Shown: piece by piece, positions 24,501 to 36,149 of the stretch | How positions within the stretch are numbered: the first letter of the stretch is position 1 | Layout of the letters: each line of letters begins with the position of its first letter | Origin: Eumeta japonica | Taxonomy: Eukaryota > Arthropoda > Insecta > Lepidoptera > Psychidae | DNA length: 64,000 nucleotides | Assembly (NCBI GenBank): GCA_005406025.1 | Contig: BGZK01000017.1 | Location: 248,001-312,000 of the forward strand | Direction: 5' to 3' | Translations under genes and position numbers: made by a program | The notes under the pieces: generated by a model | Seen by the model: only the letters and a program-made list of their open reading frames with translations | Databases searched by the model: none | Told to the model about the DNA's origin: nothing

Positions 24501-27289
24501 ATATGAGAGCGGAACAAAGTTTTCTTCAACGATGCCAGCAAACCGAACAGGCAATGTATGATGTATTTCAAATGTTATCTTAAAACCTATGAAATAAACG
24601 TAATTTGTATTTGAATCCGCAATTTTTCATAATAACATTCCAATTTACCTTCCTTACGGTACGGGAACTCAAATTTAACACTTAACATCGAAACCGCCGA
24701 CGGTAAAGCCTTGTATAACTTCTGATGATAACGGACGCTGGGTAATTAGCTAGTGGTGCATTAAAATAATATGCGAGTAAGAGAGTGTGTTGTTGCAATT
24801 TGTGAGAAGGAGCGGTGAGGCGCGGGGGTGTGAATGACATATACATAATCAACGAAATATAGCGAAATTTTATATTAAGGTAAAATCAAACGTGTAACAC
24901 GTCTGTCTTTATAAATTGAATATAATCGAAAACAATAATGCCGACAATATGTTTGAAGGTTAGACGTATGTCGTATTAAAATCCACTTACAGACCCATAT
25001 ATTATACGTCGGTGATTAGATTTTATTACCTACTATCGAAAAATGAAAATTGTGGGTATCTAACCAAATTGTTAAAAAAATTTCAAAATATTGTTCTGAA
25101 GAGTATTTATAAAGCTCAATCATTGTGATTTTTTCAGATTTCTAAAACATGTGGCCTACAGTTGAAGTGGGGAGGGGGGTGTCACCCAAAAATATAAAGC
25201 TAATGATACCTGAACATGCAATGACCTGAAAATCATTTATGAATAAAGGTTCATAAGTGATTCATTTTAAATATCTGCTCAACGTTCCACGTAATGGAGG
25301 CGATGTCGAAAAATTTTGCATCCCTGAATTACATGTGTGGAGTGCTACTTTTTTTTTTTTTACAATTAATTTACAAGAGCCGTATGTTTTAGGTGGTCCG
25401 CCAAAATACCTGCCTCGATCAATCAACATCAGTGAAAAATGGCTGAGTTATAAACGCGACGAAACTAAACGGCGTTCATTTTTTTTCCTTTTCTATGATA
25501 CACTGAAAGTGATAAAGGTGATTAATTGGATTAGCTTAGGATGATAAAATAAAATAATATTATCTAATAGACAGAGAAAAATAATATTTATTATAGCATT
25601 TTTCCTACGGAGCCGAGAGAAAAAAAAAGGATAATGAAATGCTTATTTATTTTACAGGAGAAAAATAACTTGTCCTCTCCTGACTTACTTTTCTTCAGGG
25701 TGCGAGAGTAGAGAAACAAAAGATCCTTCGAGATTCATTTTTCACGACGTCCAAACAAATAAGTATCATATTTTTTCCAGGTCACGTTCGCGTATTTGAA
25801 TATAGAATGGGGGTTTTCTTACGTTATAAGATGTAAAGTTTTCTTATCGGTTTGAGTACACCCGAAGTGCAGGACTTTTTACAATCAAGAAATTATCGCT
25901 GCTGTGACCACGATATTTTTCAGGTAGAAAGAGTTTCAAAAATTTCTGAAAAATTATCGAAATTGAAAAGTTATGTCAGACTATCGTTGTTCGCTACTTC
26001 GCTCGTATTTTTTAAATCTCGATATGAGTCGTGATCCGAAGTTTATTACGAGGTTAATGGAGACGAACGTCAATGGAATTGCGGTCTTTTTCGCTTATGA
26101 CAACAATTGTAACAAAGATATTCCGCTAACATGTGTCTCTAGAGATAAGTAAAACGAATCCAAGCTAAAAAAGTTTGTAATTATATGTATATGCAAAGTT
26201 AATTCAAGTCAAAATCAATCTTTGAAATGGGTATTAATTTTCTCATACTGTGCATCCGTGATTAAATTATTTAACTCTGTAAATCTACCATATTATAACT
26301 TCTTTTGTCCATTGGATTTGACTGTGGCAAATGGGCATACAGACATGAGAGTGATTCATGGAATTCCATTTTTTTTTGGCAGCTATATAAAGCTCTAAGC
26401 TAGAATTCTAATTTCTAGTGTGGAGAAGTTCGAGTATGCAAATGGTCATTGCATGTATAAATTCAAGAAATACAGTGCGATTCAATTAATTTGGGAGTTT
26501 TTTTTAAAGCGGTTCAATTACAAAACTGCATCGTATTTCCTTTGAAAAATTTATGATACTCATTTGCGTAAATTATTAAATTTAAAAACAAGATGAAAGA
26601 GTCACGAGCGTTTGATTTTACTCATTAGTATAAATGTCATTGATGACCATTGAAGCGATGTAATGGCTTTTATATAAAATGGTAAAATTATATGAATCTG
26701 AATTAAAGTCTCTTAGAAGGAGAGCTTGTGGTAACCCTACATATCTCTAGCCATTTCACGTTCCACGACACCTACAAGCTCCCGGAGATAAGACTGGAAA
26801 ACTGCATTTGCGTACGGCGACTGGAAAATATTTGCATTTCAAAATTACTGCATACTTCCAGAAATATGTAAATTAATGGAAGACAGCCCTCTATAGAGGG
26901 AATGTATAGTTAATTTGACATCGTTCCAGCATTACTTTTAGCTTAAACTAGCGACTGGCAATCACTATGTGATCGTTGGGAATCAAAATGGAAATTTAAA
27001 AAAGTATTTAGTTTCGTTTGCGTGATTTTGTTTGTCTGTATGTCATATTAATTGATTTCAATAATAATAATTGATCTTTGACATGGCACTACATTCGTGT
27101 ATACAATATAAAAAATAAATAACGACTTCTGGCTCTAAATAATATTACCTACTAAGAAAATTTAACTTGACCGATAGAGTTAATTTGCAAAAAACTGAAA
27201 AACATATAAAAGAATGAAAATACATAAATTCAAGCCAAAATTGATGATATCAATTTTAACTATGAAAATCCATACTATTTATACTACTA
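21576..27289. other. Long gene-free stretch
   Basis: Nothing coding can be supported. A short family L core lies at about 22835-22890 ('atgggcggcggtgacc'). The 95-codon frame at 25257-25544 lies in a region resembling other A+T-rich lepidopteran repeats and contains a poly-F run from a T tract, so I reject it as a gene. Region 24200-24600 has short minus-strand frames without recognisable motifs. Confidence 0.4.
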
Positions 27290-27313
27290 CTATATAAATA
27301 TGTAGCGTCTGTC

Positions 27314-27378
<65 letters not shown>

Positions 27379-28350
27379 TGAAATATCGTTTCATTTGTTT
27401 TATGACTAATTGACCCGAATTATTTTTTAAATTGATGTCTATCTGTCTGTTTGACTGTCTGTATATCCTTTTACAACTCAAAGACGGTTTGACTGATCGT
27501 GATGAAAATTGCTGTATACTAAGAACAAATGATTGCACAAACGATTGGCTGTTGTGTCTCTGTTTCTTAGTTTATCTATATTTTCTTGCATAATTTAAAC
27601 AGTGTTTCACCCATCTTAATGAAAATTGACCTACAGTAACAACCTGTCGTTGTGCAAATAATAGGCTACTGTTGTCTGCCTATATCTTCTTTAATAACTT
27701 AAAAAAATTTCCACCGATCTTAATTAAAGTTGGTATACAGTAAGAAGATCTAATTACACAAGTGATTAACTACTGCTTTTCTGTTTGTCTGTATATACGT
27801 TCTTTTATAACTTATAAAACGTTTAACCAATCTTGGTGAAAGTTTGTATACGTCGGAACAGGTGATTAGGTAAATGATAGGGTATATGTGATTTCGATAC
27901 ACCGTATAGTAACCATAAAAAAATATTAATTTTGTATTTTGTTGGGAACCATAATCGTTTGTTTTTATATAATTATATATACGCGCGCGTGTGTGTGATA
28001 ATGTACGCATGTATATGCTTATGCCTGCTCGTGTTTGTAAGTCATAATTTTGTTATGATTTTCAAAGAATAACAAGTTATGTAAATCTGACATTTAATTT
28101 GTTGTTATTTATTCTAAAACAAAAGAAGTATTTGCTTGTCATTTGTTTATAATAACATAGTAAAAAAGTAAAATTTGTGAATTTGGATGTAATCTTTGGA
28201 ACTGTTCCGAAAATTTATAAGTAATTTTAGTTATAAAAAAACTAGACGTTTAATTGATTTATTGGCGAGCGCTTTCAAGACGGTTTGAAATAAGGAAATA
28301 GAGCGTATGTCAAAAACATTAACTTTTAATTGCTTTACAAGTAAGACCAC
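27290..28350 (+). repeat. Dispersed repeat, family M, copy 1, with internal minisatellite
   Basis: After a (TA)n tract, four units of about 110 bp recur. Each has 'ctgtctgt', a 'ttttataactcaaa..cggttt' core and 'atgaaaatt'. A GC/GT simple repeat at about 27980-28015 and a unique tail ('gacgtttaattgatttatt', 'ggtttgaaataag') follow. The same order is found at 31130-32260, so both are copies of one element. The unit resembles stretches inside lepidopteran Helitron-like repeats, but the class is not certain. Minus-strand frames here are by-products. Confidence 0.6.
27316..27374. repeat. (TA)n microsatellite
   Basis: About 28 TA units. The Y-I-Y-I frame through it is an artefact. Confidence 0.95.
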
Positions 28351-28799
28351 GACACCATATATTTAGGTTAGTTAATATTCCAGCGACAGAAACAGTTTTT
28401 ATGTTAAAATTGAAAGAGGTTTTCTAGTATTCTACTAAAAACAATTAGTTTAGCCAGTATGGAGCGGCGGTGACACGGTGGTTTAGGCTTCTAATTACAG
28501 TATTTTATATTAATTAATGGAGTAATTTATTAAATAATGTAAAATGAAACTAATAGGTTTATAATCGTAGAAAAGCGATTAACCGTTTCATGCACTACGA
28601 GATGTGCTTGAAGACGGGAAGTTTTCTGAAAAATAAAAGTATGTCCCCGATTTCGTTTGCGCATTCGTACTATTAAATCAAATTAATGAACCGTTTATGA
28701 AAATTCCTTCATGAGTGAGAAGCTGCTCGAGTAAAATGGATTACTAACATTTCACTCCGACGTCACCTGCATATTTGTGCTACTACAGATTCTAAAATT
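28351..28799. other. Gene-free stretch with short family L core
   Basis: At about 28458 'ggagcggcggtgacac' looks like a trimmed family L core. Nothing else is seen. Confidence 0.35.
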
Positions 28800-29120
28800 G
28801 TTTTTACTTATAGAAAGCTACACTATCTCCGAATAATGTAGTTTTTTTATTTTATTTTAATACTAGCTCCGTCTAGGACGGAGCTGTAACCGGTAGCACA
28901 AACGAAATTGCAAATGGGACGTAGAGCAGAATCGGAAGTCGAAATCGGAAGGTATCGAAATTGATAACGGGACTAAGGCCGGAATCGAGAGCGAGACAAA
29001 TTGACATGAGATCGGTGCCGGGATTGGAGCCGAGAACGGCATAGCGGCCAGAATCGTGATCGAAATTGTAATCGTAATCGAATCGATTCTCTGTCTGCGC
29101 GGGCACAGCCAAGGGCGGAA
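28800..29120 (+). repeat. Dispersed repeat, family N, copy 1, with GATTCC-type minisatellite
   Basis: It starts with 'agaaagctacactatctccg', also found reverse-complemented at about 40650-40680, followed in both by a 'gatactag/aatactag' string and then a degenerate minisatellite of 'cggaatcg', 'gaaatcgg', 'gggac' units (28886-29110). At 28865-28885 lies a perfect 9 bp hairpin (agctccgtc-tag-gacggagct). The two overlapping minus-strand frames of about 80-90 codons come from the repeat. Element class unclear. Confidence 0.55.
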
Positions 29121-31129
29121 AGTAATTAGCATATAGATGTGCTGATAGCAGAATGTTCCTTATTCTTTCAACCGTATACTATGAGAATATCTTTGACATT
29201 CCAAAACCCTTAAGCAATATAAAAAAATGACTACATAATTTCGATTTGATTTTGGGCAGGATTCAGTATAATGTAACAAACCATCCTATTCGTATAACAT
29301 GAATCGAAGTATGGAAATAAGTATGAATATGATAAAGTTGTGAAAGAATAGTTTTTGTACGTTCAAAATATAAATCAAAATCTGATTGTGGATGTTGTAA
29401 AGAAGTTAACAGAATACAATAAAATTACTTTAAATCCTTTGTCTGCTTGTTTGAATGCGCTAATTCCCAAACTACCAAACGATTTTCATTGAGTTTTCAT
29501 ACTTTGCTCGAGCGTAGCTAATGTTTCGACTTACTTCATCGGAATCGATTCACGGAAAATTAGTAGACTGTCAAAAATAAATTTGATTTCAAAAAAATCG
29601 TAGGTACAGAGAGTGTACAATGTGACTATACTTTACCAATTGAGAGTTTTTTGTCATAACGTCGACCTATTTTTTTACTTTTGTCGGATACCCGTTATAA
29701 ATCGCCGGGGTTCTCCATTTCGCTCCATTTCGCTTGACCCGTGTATTGAATGCATTCACTAGAAAAAATGCAGAATAAATAAAGTCCACCGCCGCTCTAA
29801 GCTTAGATTGCATCTGATTAATTGGTTGTTAGGATAAATAAAAAAAATAACATTTGCTTGGGTGTTTGATAACTGTCAACCCTCTTAAATGAATATTCCA
29901 TTCGTTTGATGGAGTTTCGTGATGGTAGAACAGATTCGAGGGTTAGCGTGCTGCATGTAACTGCAAGTCGCAGGCAAGTGTCTTCAGTTCAAAACTTGTT
30001 CATCGATTCGCTCATGCTCAGCTTGTGAACCCGTGACCTTTTATTTCAAAGCTTCGACGGGTCGGCCGCTATCGCTTACAGAAACTGTAGGTAGGAAATT
30101 CTTCTTGACGAGTGGTTAGTCGTGTAACCGTTCCCAGAATAAATTCATCTTCTCCGACCGAATTTCGGCTCGTTTATCAAAATCGATGCACTAATTGGAT
30201 TGGCTTAATTTCAAATTATACACGAAGCGGGACGAAAAATTGAGAAGACGAATTAAGAAATTGAGACGATGGGGCGAACTACGTCATGCCCGCTGTATAT
30301 AAGCACCTTCGAAAGATTTTTTGGGATCCGTAGTCAACCAACTTTATATGTACTTTTAATTATTTTCGTTTGTGTTATTTTTGAGTACAATTAAGTGGAT
30401 AAACGGATTGTTACTGCTTGTAGTAAAAAAATGCTACTAATTTGACTATTAATAATTTCTATTTTTCACTTGTTTAAACCTACAGTGAATTTAAGTTTGG
30501 TATAAAAATGTACGCTATATACTCTAAAATGGAAATCAATTTGACTTTAAAATAACAAAGTGCTGTAAAATTTCATATGTTACTTCTTTCGTCATAATTA
30601 TTTTCTTCTAAATGTGAATATTTTTTACATATTTGCAACTGCTGAAATTTATCAATTTACCTTTTTCTATCGTTTAAAGAACAAAAGTCACTTTCGGAGT
30701 ACGATTACGGCATTGAAGTCTCAAAAAAAATCAGTGTGGACAGAATTTTTTAAAAGTTGTACTTTTCGTGTATTAGAGTGGAGCCAGGGAAGATGGAAAA
30801 ATCGTACCATACAGAAATCTGTGGTCTCTCTCTCTCTCTCTGAGAACATTTATAATAATAGCAGTTGAACTTTTATTTTAATGAGCACATAAACTTTAAG
30901 GACATTATAACGCAATAGGACAAACACGTTTATTTTTTAAAACTTTTAAAATTGAACGCTTGCCTGCGACGCGCAGTAGCATACAGCGTGCATCCGTCGC
31001 TGACCCTCGAATCTGTTATTCCGCTACGAATGTTCATCCAATGAATTGAATAATAATTCGATAGGGTTGACAGATATCGAACACCTAAGCAAGTATTAAT
31101 TTTCTATTTATCTTAACCTACAATTAATC
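29121..31129. other. Gene-free stretch with possible SINE relic and promoter-like site
   Basis: No protein gene is supported; the 84-codon frame at 30614-30868 has no motif and runs into a (TC)n tract at 30826-30840. Around 29935-30000 the text 'ggttagcgtgctgcatgtaa' and 'gttcaaaac' looks like tRNA-type A and B boxes of a decayed SINE head. A TATA-type promoter candidate lies at 30281-30340 (separate entry). Confidence 0.4.
30281..30340 (+). promoter_or_regulatory. Promoter-like CRE half-site, TATA box and initiator
   Basis: A 'tacgtcat' sequence (cAMP-response type) is followed by TATATAAG at 30296-30303 and, about 35 bp downstream, by 'tagtcaa', close to the arthropod initiator. The order and spacing fit a core promoter, but no open frame of note follows within 500 bp, so a first non-coding exon, a transposon promoter or chance are all possible. 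Confidence 0.3.
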
Positions 31130-32260
31130 TATATTATTATACAAATCTGTGGCGTCTGTCTGTACATTCGATTAAAAAAAAAATCGTGATAGATATTCGG
31201 TTTACGATTAGTTGACCCCAATTCTACCATTTCTAAAATTTGTCTGTCTGTCTGTCTGTATGTTCTTTTATAACTCAAGAACGGCTTGACTGATTGTGAT
31301 GAAAATTGGTTTACAATAAGGATATGTATTTATGCATATGACAGGCTAATCTCTGTCTGTATGTCTGTCTATCTGTTTGTCTATCTGTATGTCTTTACAT
31401 AATTTAGAAACGGTTTGCTCAATCGTTATGAAAAATGGCATATAGTGAAAATATGTGATTGCGCAAATGATATGCTACTGTTTGTCTGCCAGTTTGTATG
31501 TCTGTAGGTTCTTTTATTATTTAAAAAGGTTTCGTCACTTTAAAATGAAAATTTTTACTATTGTAAGAATTTATACTTGGGCAAAGGATAAGCTACTGTC
31601 TGTTAGTCTCTCTGTCTCTATGTTTGTCTGCGTTTTCTTTTATAGTTCATAAAAATGTTTCACTGATTTTACTGAAAATTGGTATACAATAAGTACATTT
31701 GAATTATAAGCTACTGTCTGTCTATTTGTATGTATTATTATAACCTAAAAAAATATTTTAATGAATCCTTACGAAAACTGGTATACAATAAGTACACGTC
31801 ATTGAGCAAATGATAAGCTACTGTCTGATCCCTGACTGTTTGTTTGTATTTTTATAACTCAAAAAATATTTAATCGATCTTCACGAAAGTTGGTATATGT
31901 TTATATGTTTTTTCGATATATCTTATGTTAACCTTAAAATATATACAAATAATTTTTGTATTTCTTAGGAGCCATATAAATCTGTTTTTATAATGTTGCG
32001 CGCGCGCACATGTGTCTGGTGTGTGTATGTGTGCGTCTGTGTATGTGTGTGTGTATGTTATGTAAATCTGTTGTTTTATCTATTTTCAATTCTGAAAATT
32101 ATGTCATTAATAGGAAGTTACTATTCTGACGGCTATTTTTAATTCTGATAAAGACGCGTTTCTAATAAAAAATCACAACAACAGTAACTGAAATTCGAAA
32201 CAAATAGACGTCTCGTTGATTTATCAGCGTGAGCGGCCTAAACGATTTGAAATAAGACAA
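31130..32260 (+). repeat. Dispersed repeat, family M, copy 2, with internal minisatellite
   Basis: Six units of about 95-127 bp, with cores near 31264, 31389, 31512, 31639, 31736 and 31850, each holding 'ctgtctg' and 'ttttataactcaa', are followed by a GC/GT simple repeat (31994-32056) and a tail ('agacgtctcgttgatttat', 'tttgaaataag') matching copy 1. The array is longer than in copy 1, as expected of an expanding minisatellite inside an otherwise conserved element. Confidence 0.6.
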
Positions 32261-33116
32261 TAAATATTTATTATTAAGGATCTCCAACAAGAAATACACT
32301 CATGAGTTATAAAAAACATGTTTTGAGTCCAGTGCGATGTGCTTTATTAATTTTAGGAGGTGATAGCATGCAATGATATAAATGTCATGCAATCATATAA
32401 ACGTCAAAAAGTTATTATTTATTATTACGAATTTTAGTACATTATTAAACATTCACTGAAAACTTATAACTTAGCTATAAATCAGTATATTTCACATTCC
32501 TAAGATTAACATGGCTTATGTAGCTTAATTTAATCAGCTAGTACATGCGATATACAGCTAGTACAGAACTTAAGGTTCCGACTTAAATTTATGGTATGAT
32601 ACACATATCTAGATCAAAATCGCTCTGCCTTATTATATTGAATTGACGGCATAATGTATTTAAATAAGCATTAAAGCCGAGGTTCTTAAAGCCGCAGAAC
32701 ATTAAAGAGCATGAATTCGTTTGGTCTCGGCACATTTTTGGGGGATAATAATATAAAGTTTGGAAAGTAGTTCATTACTACATCAATAATTACACTAAAT
32801 ACCTTAAAAAGAAAGACAAAATTTTGGAATTTTTTGCGATTAGCTAGATGTGGTATATTATAATATTAAACCTTTTTCGAAAATTAAATGCTTAGCTAAT
32901 AATTCACTGTACGAAATATGGTACAAAAACCGTTGTCGAACACTTTCTAGTCTTTTAACATGATGGTATACACAATGGACATTCCAAAATGTACTACAAA
33001 ATAATTAAAAGTTTAATAAGTATTTCTAAAGTTCTGCATTAAATAAAAGAATATACGTTAAAATTAATATAGAAAAAAGAAAAGAAAAAAAAATTACGAT
33101 ATAGTATTTAAGGATT
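32261..33116. other. Gene-free A+T-rich stretch
   Basis: No gene seen. A run of A+G at 33070-33093 lies just beyond the ORF1 pseudogene. Confidence 0.4.
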
Positions 33117-34129
33117 TCATTGATCGTGGTTTCGGATGACAATTCGTTCAGAAGATTCATCTTTTTTCATAAAAAGTTTTCCACCACGGATCCAAACCAA
33201 TTTATAATTCAGTTCTTTTGCACGTTTACGTACGGCGGCGTGCAGCTCTTTTACAGTCGCCGTTAGGTGTTCGACGATATAAATTCCTTCAGGCCCGCCG
33301 GTAAATCCAATATGCCCAGTATTGAGCTTGTCTTTGGAACGTTTTCTTTCTTTGTTGAAAGAGATTGTGGCCGCAAGAAAGCCGTCGCGTAGACGAGGAG
33401 TACTAAAGCGCACCAAAATAGATCGAGGATGAGAACCGTGTCGATTCATTTTTTGCCATACGGGTGCAGTGGGTTATGTTCAATTCTGTAAATGAATACC
33501 CATCTGTATTGGCTAGTGACGTCACTGTCGCAATAAAGTTTTACTTCTTACGTTCGGGAACTCGCTGGTTTTCCCCGTTATTAGCTCGACTGAATTGTTT
33601 CAAACGGTTGATGCGCGAGTATAGATTTGATACCGAAGTCTTCAGAGTTACATTTTCGATACTAAATTTTTCTGTGGTACAATTTTTCTTATCCATTTTT
33701 AGTCTCAGTTCTACGTACTGATAAATACAATTTCGGAAATTTTGTTTCTTATGGAGACAGTAATATCGCTCTTAAAATTTTCTAAGTAGGTACTCAGCAC
33801 ATCTTCCGTTATATGTTCAGCTCCGTCAAGATGGGGTGTAATTGTTTACACCTTTTCGTCGTGTCAATGAGCACACCGGAACTCACACGGTCGGAGGAAG
33901 CGCCTCGATCACAGGCACCGAATGGACGTGGAGCGGCATCAGTTTTCTTACGTAACTTGTTCATACAGCATTGACATTTGAATTATGCTTCGTCTTCAGT
34001 TGTCATTAGGTTAAAGCGCTTTTTCGTGACATTACCCCAATCTAAGTCATACGAGGACTTGCACTGACTACGTGTTAAGTACAACTTGCTTGGTAACGTT
34101 TCAAAGCACATAACACAAGCGCCCGACAT
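33117..34129 (-). pseudogene. Retrotransposon ORF1: PHD-like finger, coiled coil, FP-like C-terminal domain
   Basis: Three broken pieces run on the minus strand. The first starts at the ATG at 34127-34129 with C-V-M-C, a decayed PHD-type zinc finger (the histidine and next cysteine are replaced) and F-K-C-Q-C-C-M-N-K after a stop. The second, from 33696, is a short segment with heptad-like spacing (L-K-T-S-V-S-N-L-Y-S-R-I-N-R-L) that suits a coiled coil and ends at a stop. The third, 33449-33117, is an intact 110-codon frame with R-S-I-L-V-R-F-S-T-P-R-L-R-D and K-L-V-W-I-R-G-G-K-L-F-M-K. This PHD, coiled coil and FP-like layout is known from ORF1 proteins of moth non-LTR elements and shares a domain family with the baculovirus FP protein. 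ORF1 proteins bind element RNA; no reverse transcriptase lies downstream, so this is a truncated or solo ORF1 copy. Confidence 0.6.
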
Positions 34130-34601
34130 GTTGTGAATAAGGAATACAATGGAATTAAACGGAAGTCGTCCGAAGTGAGTTAGCACTGGATCGCTGTTTT
34201 TATCAAAACAAAATTTACTTAATAAGACTATTAATTATTACTCGCTGAACAATTCGAGTTCTGCTACAATATTTCGTTAATATGGATAAAAAACAGTCAG
34301 GAATCCGATTATGTATAAAATTTGATTCAACTTACACTTTTAACTAGTATTCCGAAATAGAAACTAAGGATGAAATAAAAACGATGTTGCTCAAAATGCA
34401 AGTACCCACGAATCTATAAATAAAATAATAATCTTTAATAACTATCAAGTCCATGAAACCATATAATATTTCTGTCGTAGATCCGGTTTTTATGATAAAG
34501 GTGAAATAGGTTTACCAAGTCAAGTTTGGATACGGTTTGCAAATAGAATTTCAAGCATAAACTCTGTGAATTCCTATAAAAAAGTTACTTTAATTTGTGT
34601 G
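34130..34601. other. Gene-free stretch
   Basis: Probably partly the 5' region of the ORF1 element up to about 34200; beyond that nothing is recognised. Confidence 0.35.
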
Positions 34602-34609
34602 GTGATGTC

Positions 34610-34948
34610 TAAAGTGACCATATATCCCGTTATAAACAGGACTGACCCCTTTTTCGGTGCTCCGTCCCGGTGTCCTGAAAAAAGACTTCGGGACGCTGAA
34701 TTGTCCCATTTTCAAGCAAAGGTCAAGGAAAAGTGATTTTAAATTTAATTATACACCGATAAAAACAGATACATCTCTTATGATTTACTCGGCGTAATCC
34801 ACTTAAGCTCGTCAGCACCGTTTTTTACGACTCGTACGTTACTTCGTGTAACGTACGAAACAAGCAGTGATATTAGTTTTTGTGATGCAGTTGCGGGTTC
34901 CCTCTCAATGTCCCGTTTTTGACAAAAAAAATGAAAATGGTCACATTA
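34610..34948. mobile_element. hAT-type MITE, 339 bp
   Basis: The ends TAAAGTGACCAT and, reverse-complemented, TAATGTGACCAT form 12 bp terminal inverted repeats with one mismatch. They are flanked by 8 bp direct repeats, GTGATGTC (34602-34609) and GTGATGTT (34949-34956), differing at one base. An 8 bp duplication is the hallmark of hAT transposition. The inside has no coding capacity but keeps 'cccgttataaacaggac' and 'tgtcccgttttt' near its ends, as in a family of 'gtgaccat...tcccg' elements I know from animals. A transposase supplied in trans would have moved it. Confidence 0.6.
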
Positions 34949-34956
34949 GTGATGTT

Positions 34957-35941
34957 TCCGCAGTTAAAGACATTATCTTCGGACGGAAAGGTCCGCATTC
35001 GATCCCGACTACGAGCAAATAGGATAGAAATAGAAATTTCTCAGATTAAGTCATCGTAAAAGCCGCCGGTCCCGGAAGTCATCAGCGCCCCCATCCCGCT
35101 CAGCGCGGGGCTTCAGTTCCGATCCGTGAAGGTATGGCTCAGCAGTGGCGTAAATAAACCCTGACACAACATCTGAATAGAAAATTCACGGATAAAAAGT
35201 TTACTTTTCACGGTATCGATCGCTGTAGTGGTTTATTAAGTAATGTAAAATGAAAACAATATGTTTATAACGAGGAGAATAGTGAGTCACTGATTTATTC
35301 ACCACACGAAATCTTCGAAGTTATATGTTAGATCCAAATGAGATTTATTCAGATGATAGTTAGTATAATTCTAAGGTGTGTTAGAATAATTATTATAAAC
35401 TTATCTAAAATGTCTACGGCGTCATAAGCATAATGCAGTTCATTATACAAAGTTGAAGCATAACACAAACTGTTAACTCGAAGTTGTTGGCCTATGGACG
35501 TTCCGTAGTAGAGAATAGAAGTCGGGCTAGATACTACTTCTTTCTAGAGCTTTAAAACAATCCTAACGTTTGGATTAATACAATATTTGTGCATCTGCTA
35601 CAACGTGTCTACATCGATGGACGGCGCGACAAATACGCAGCTCATTTGAATTTACCGTATATCTATCTATTTAGCAGAATACCGAAGCAATTTACAAGGA
35701 CGTGCGTAAAACAACTTTTCTGGAACGTGCGGAATGTTAACCGGTAAATTCGATAACTCAATACCGGGTCGGCCCGGGTAACGGAACGATTTTTTTTTCC
35801 TAGTAACTTTGCCGTTACACCCGAAATCCCCTCGGGCACGCGGCTCGGTCGGTGCGACAGGCCGATACGATTCCAGTTACTGGATCTGATGACGATTGCA
35901 GAAACACCATACACACATTATGTTTTGCTGTGAGTTATTAC
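34957..35941. other. Gene-free stretch with G+C-rich patches
   Basis: Patches at 35060-35130 and 35760-35870 are G+C-rich ('ccctcgggcacgcggctcgg'). The 83-codon minus frame at 35663-35914 lies in one and has no motif. No gene called. Confidence 0.35.
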
Positions 35942-35991
35942 GTCACAAAGGTCACAAAGGTCACAAAGGTCACAAAGGTCACAAAGGTCAC
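35942..35991 (+). repeat. Five 9 bp repeats carrying AAAGGTCA nuclear-receptor half-sites
   Basis: GTCACAAAG is repeated exactly five times (35942-35986) and followed by 'gtcac'. Each junction makes AAAGGTCA, the NBRE site of NR4A/HR38-type nuclear receptors, and successive AGGTCA half-sites are spaced by 3 bp (DR3). In insects such half-sites are also used by ecdysone-cascade receptors. The H-K-G repeat frame across it is not a gene. Regulatory use is inference; a plain minisatellite is the alternative. Confidence 0.8.
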
Positions 35992-36149
35992 GATGACGGT
36001 TTTGCACCAGTCATTACGTACCATGTAGCTTTTTCTAAAACTTATCGAAGAGCTGTTACAGCAGGTTTGCCACTGCACGCCCTCGCCTCTCAACATCACT
36101 GATGAAACTCAATCATATTCGGAAACTTTCCCAGTTTTCATAATTGTTT
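35992..36149. other. Short gap
   Basis: Nothing recognised. Confidence 0.3.

Noticed and set aside
25257..25544. 95-codon plus-strand frame
   Set aside because: Contains a poly-Phe run from a T tract and no domain signal.
27290..27538. Minus-strand frame with a long Tyr-Ile run
   Set aside because: It is a translation of the (TA)n microsatellite.
28863..29132. Two overlapping minus-strand frames of 79 and 89 codons
   Set aside because: Both are produced by the family N minisatellite, open in several phases.
32510..32740. Strings resembling a mitochondrial tRNA-Phe/12S start ('cttatgtagcttaattta')
   Set aside because: Similarity is limited to short A+T-rich pieces and the vertebrate-like form makes no sense in an insect; no cloverleaf or rRNA continues.
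35896..36102. Frame with repeated His-Lys-Gly
   Set aside because: It is the translation of the 9 bp tandem array; no flanking protein features.
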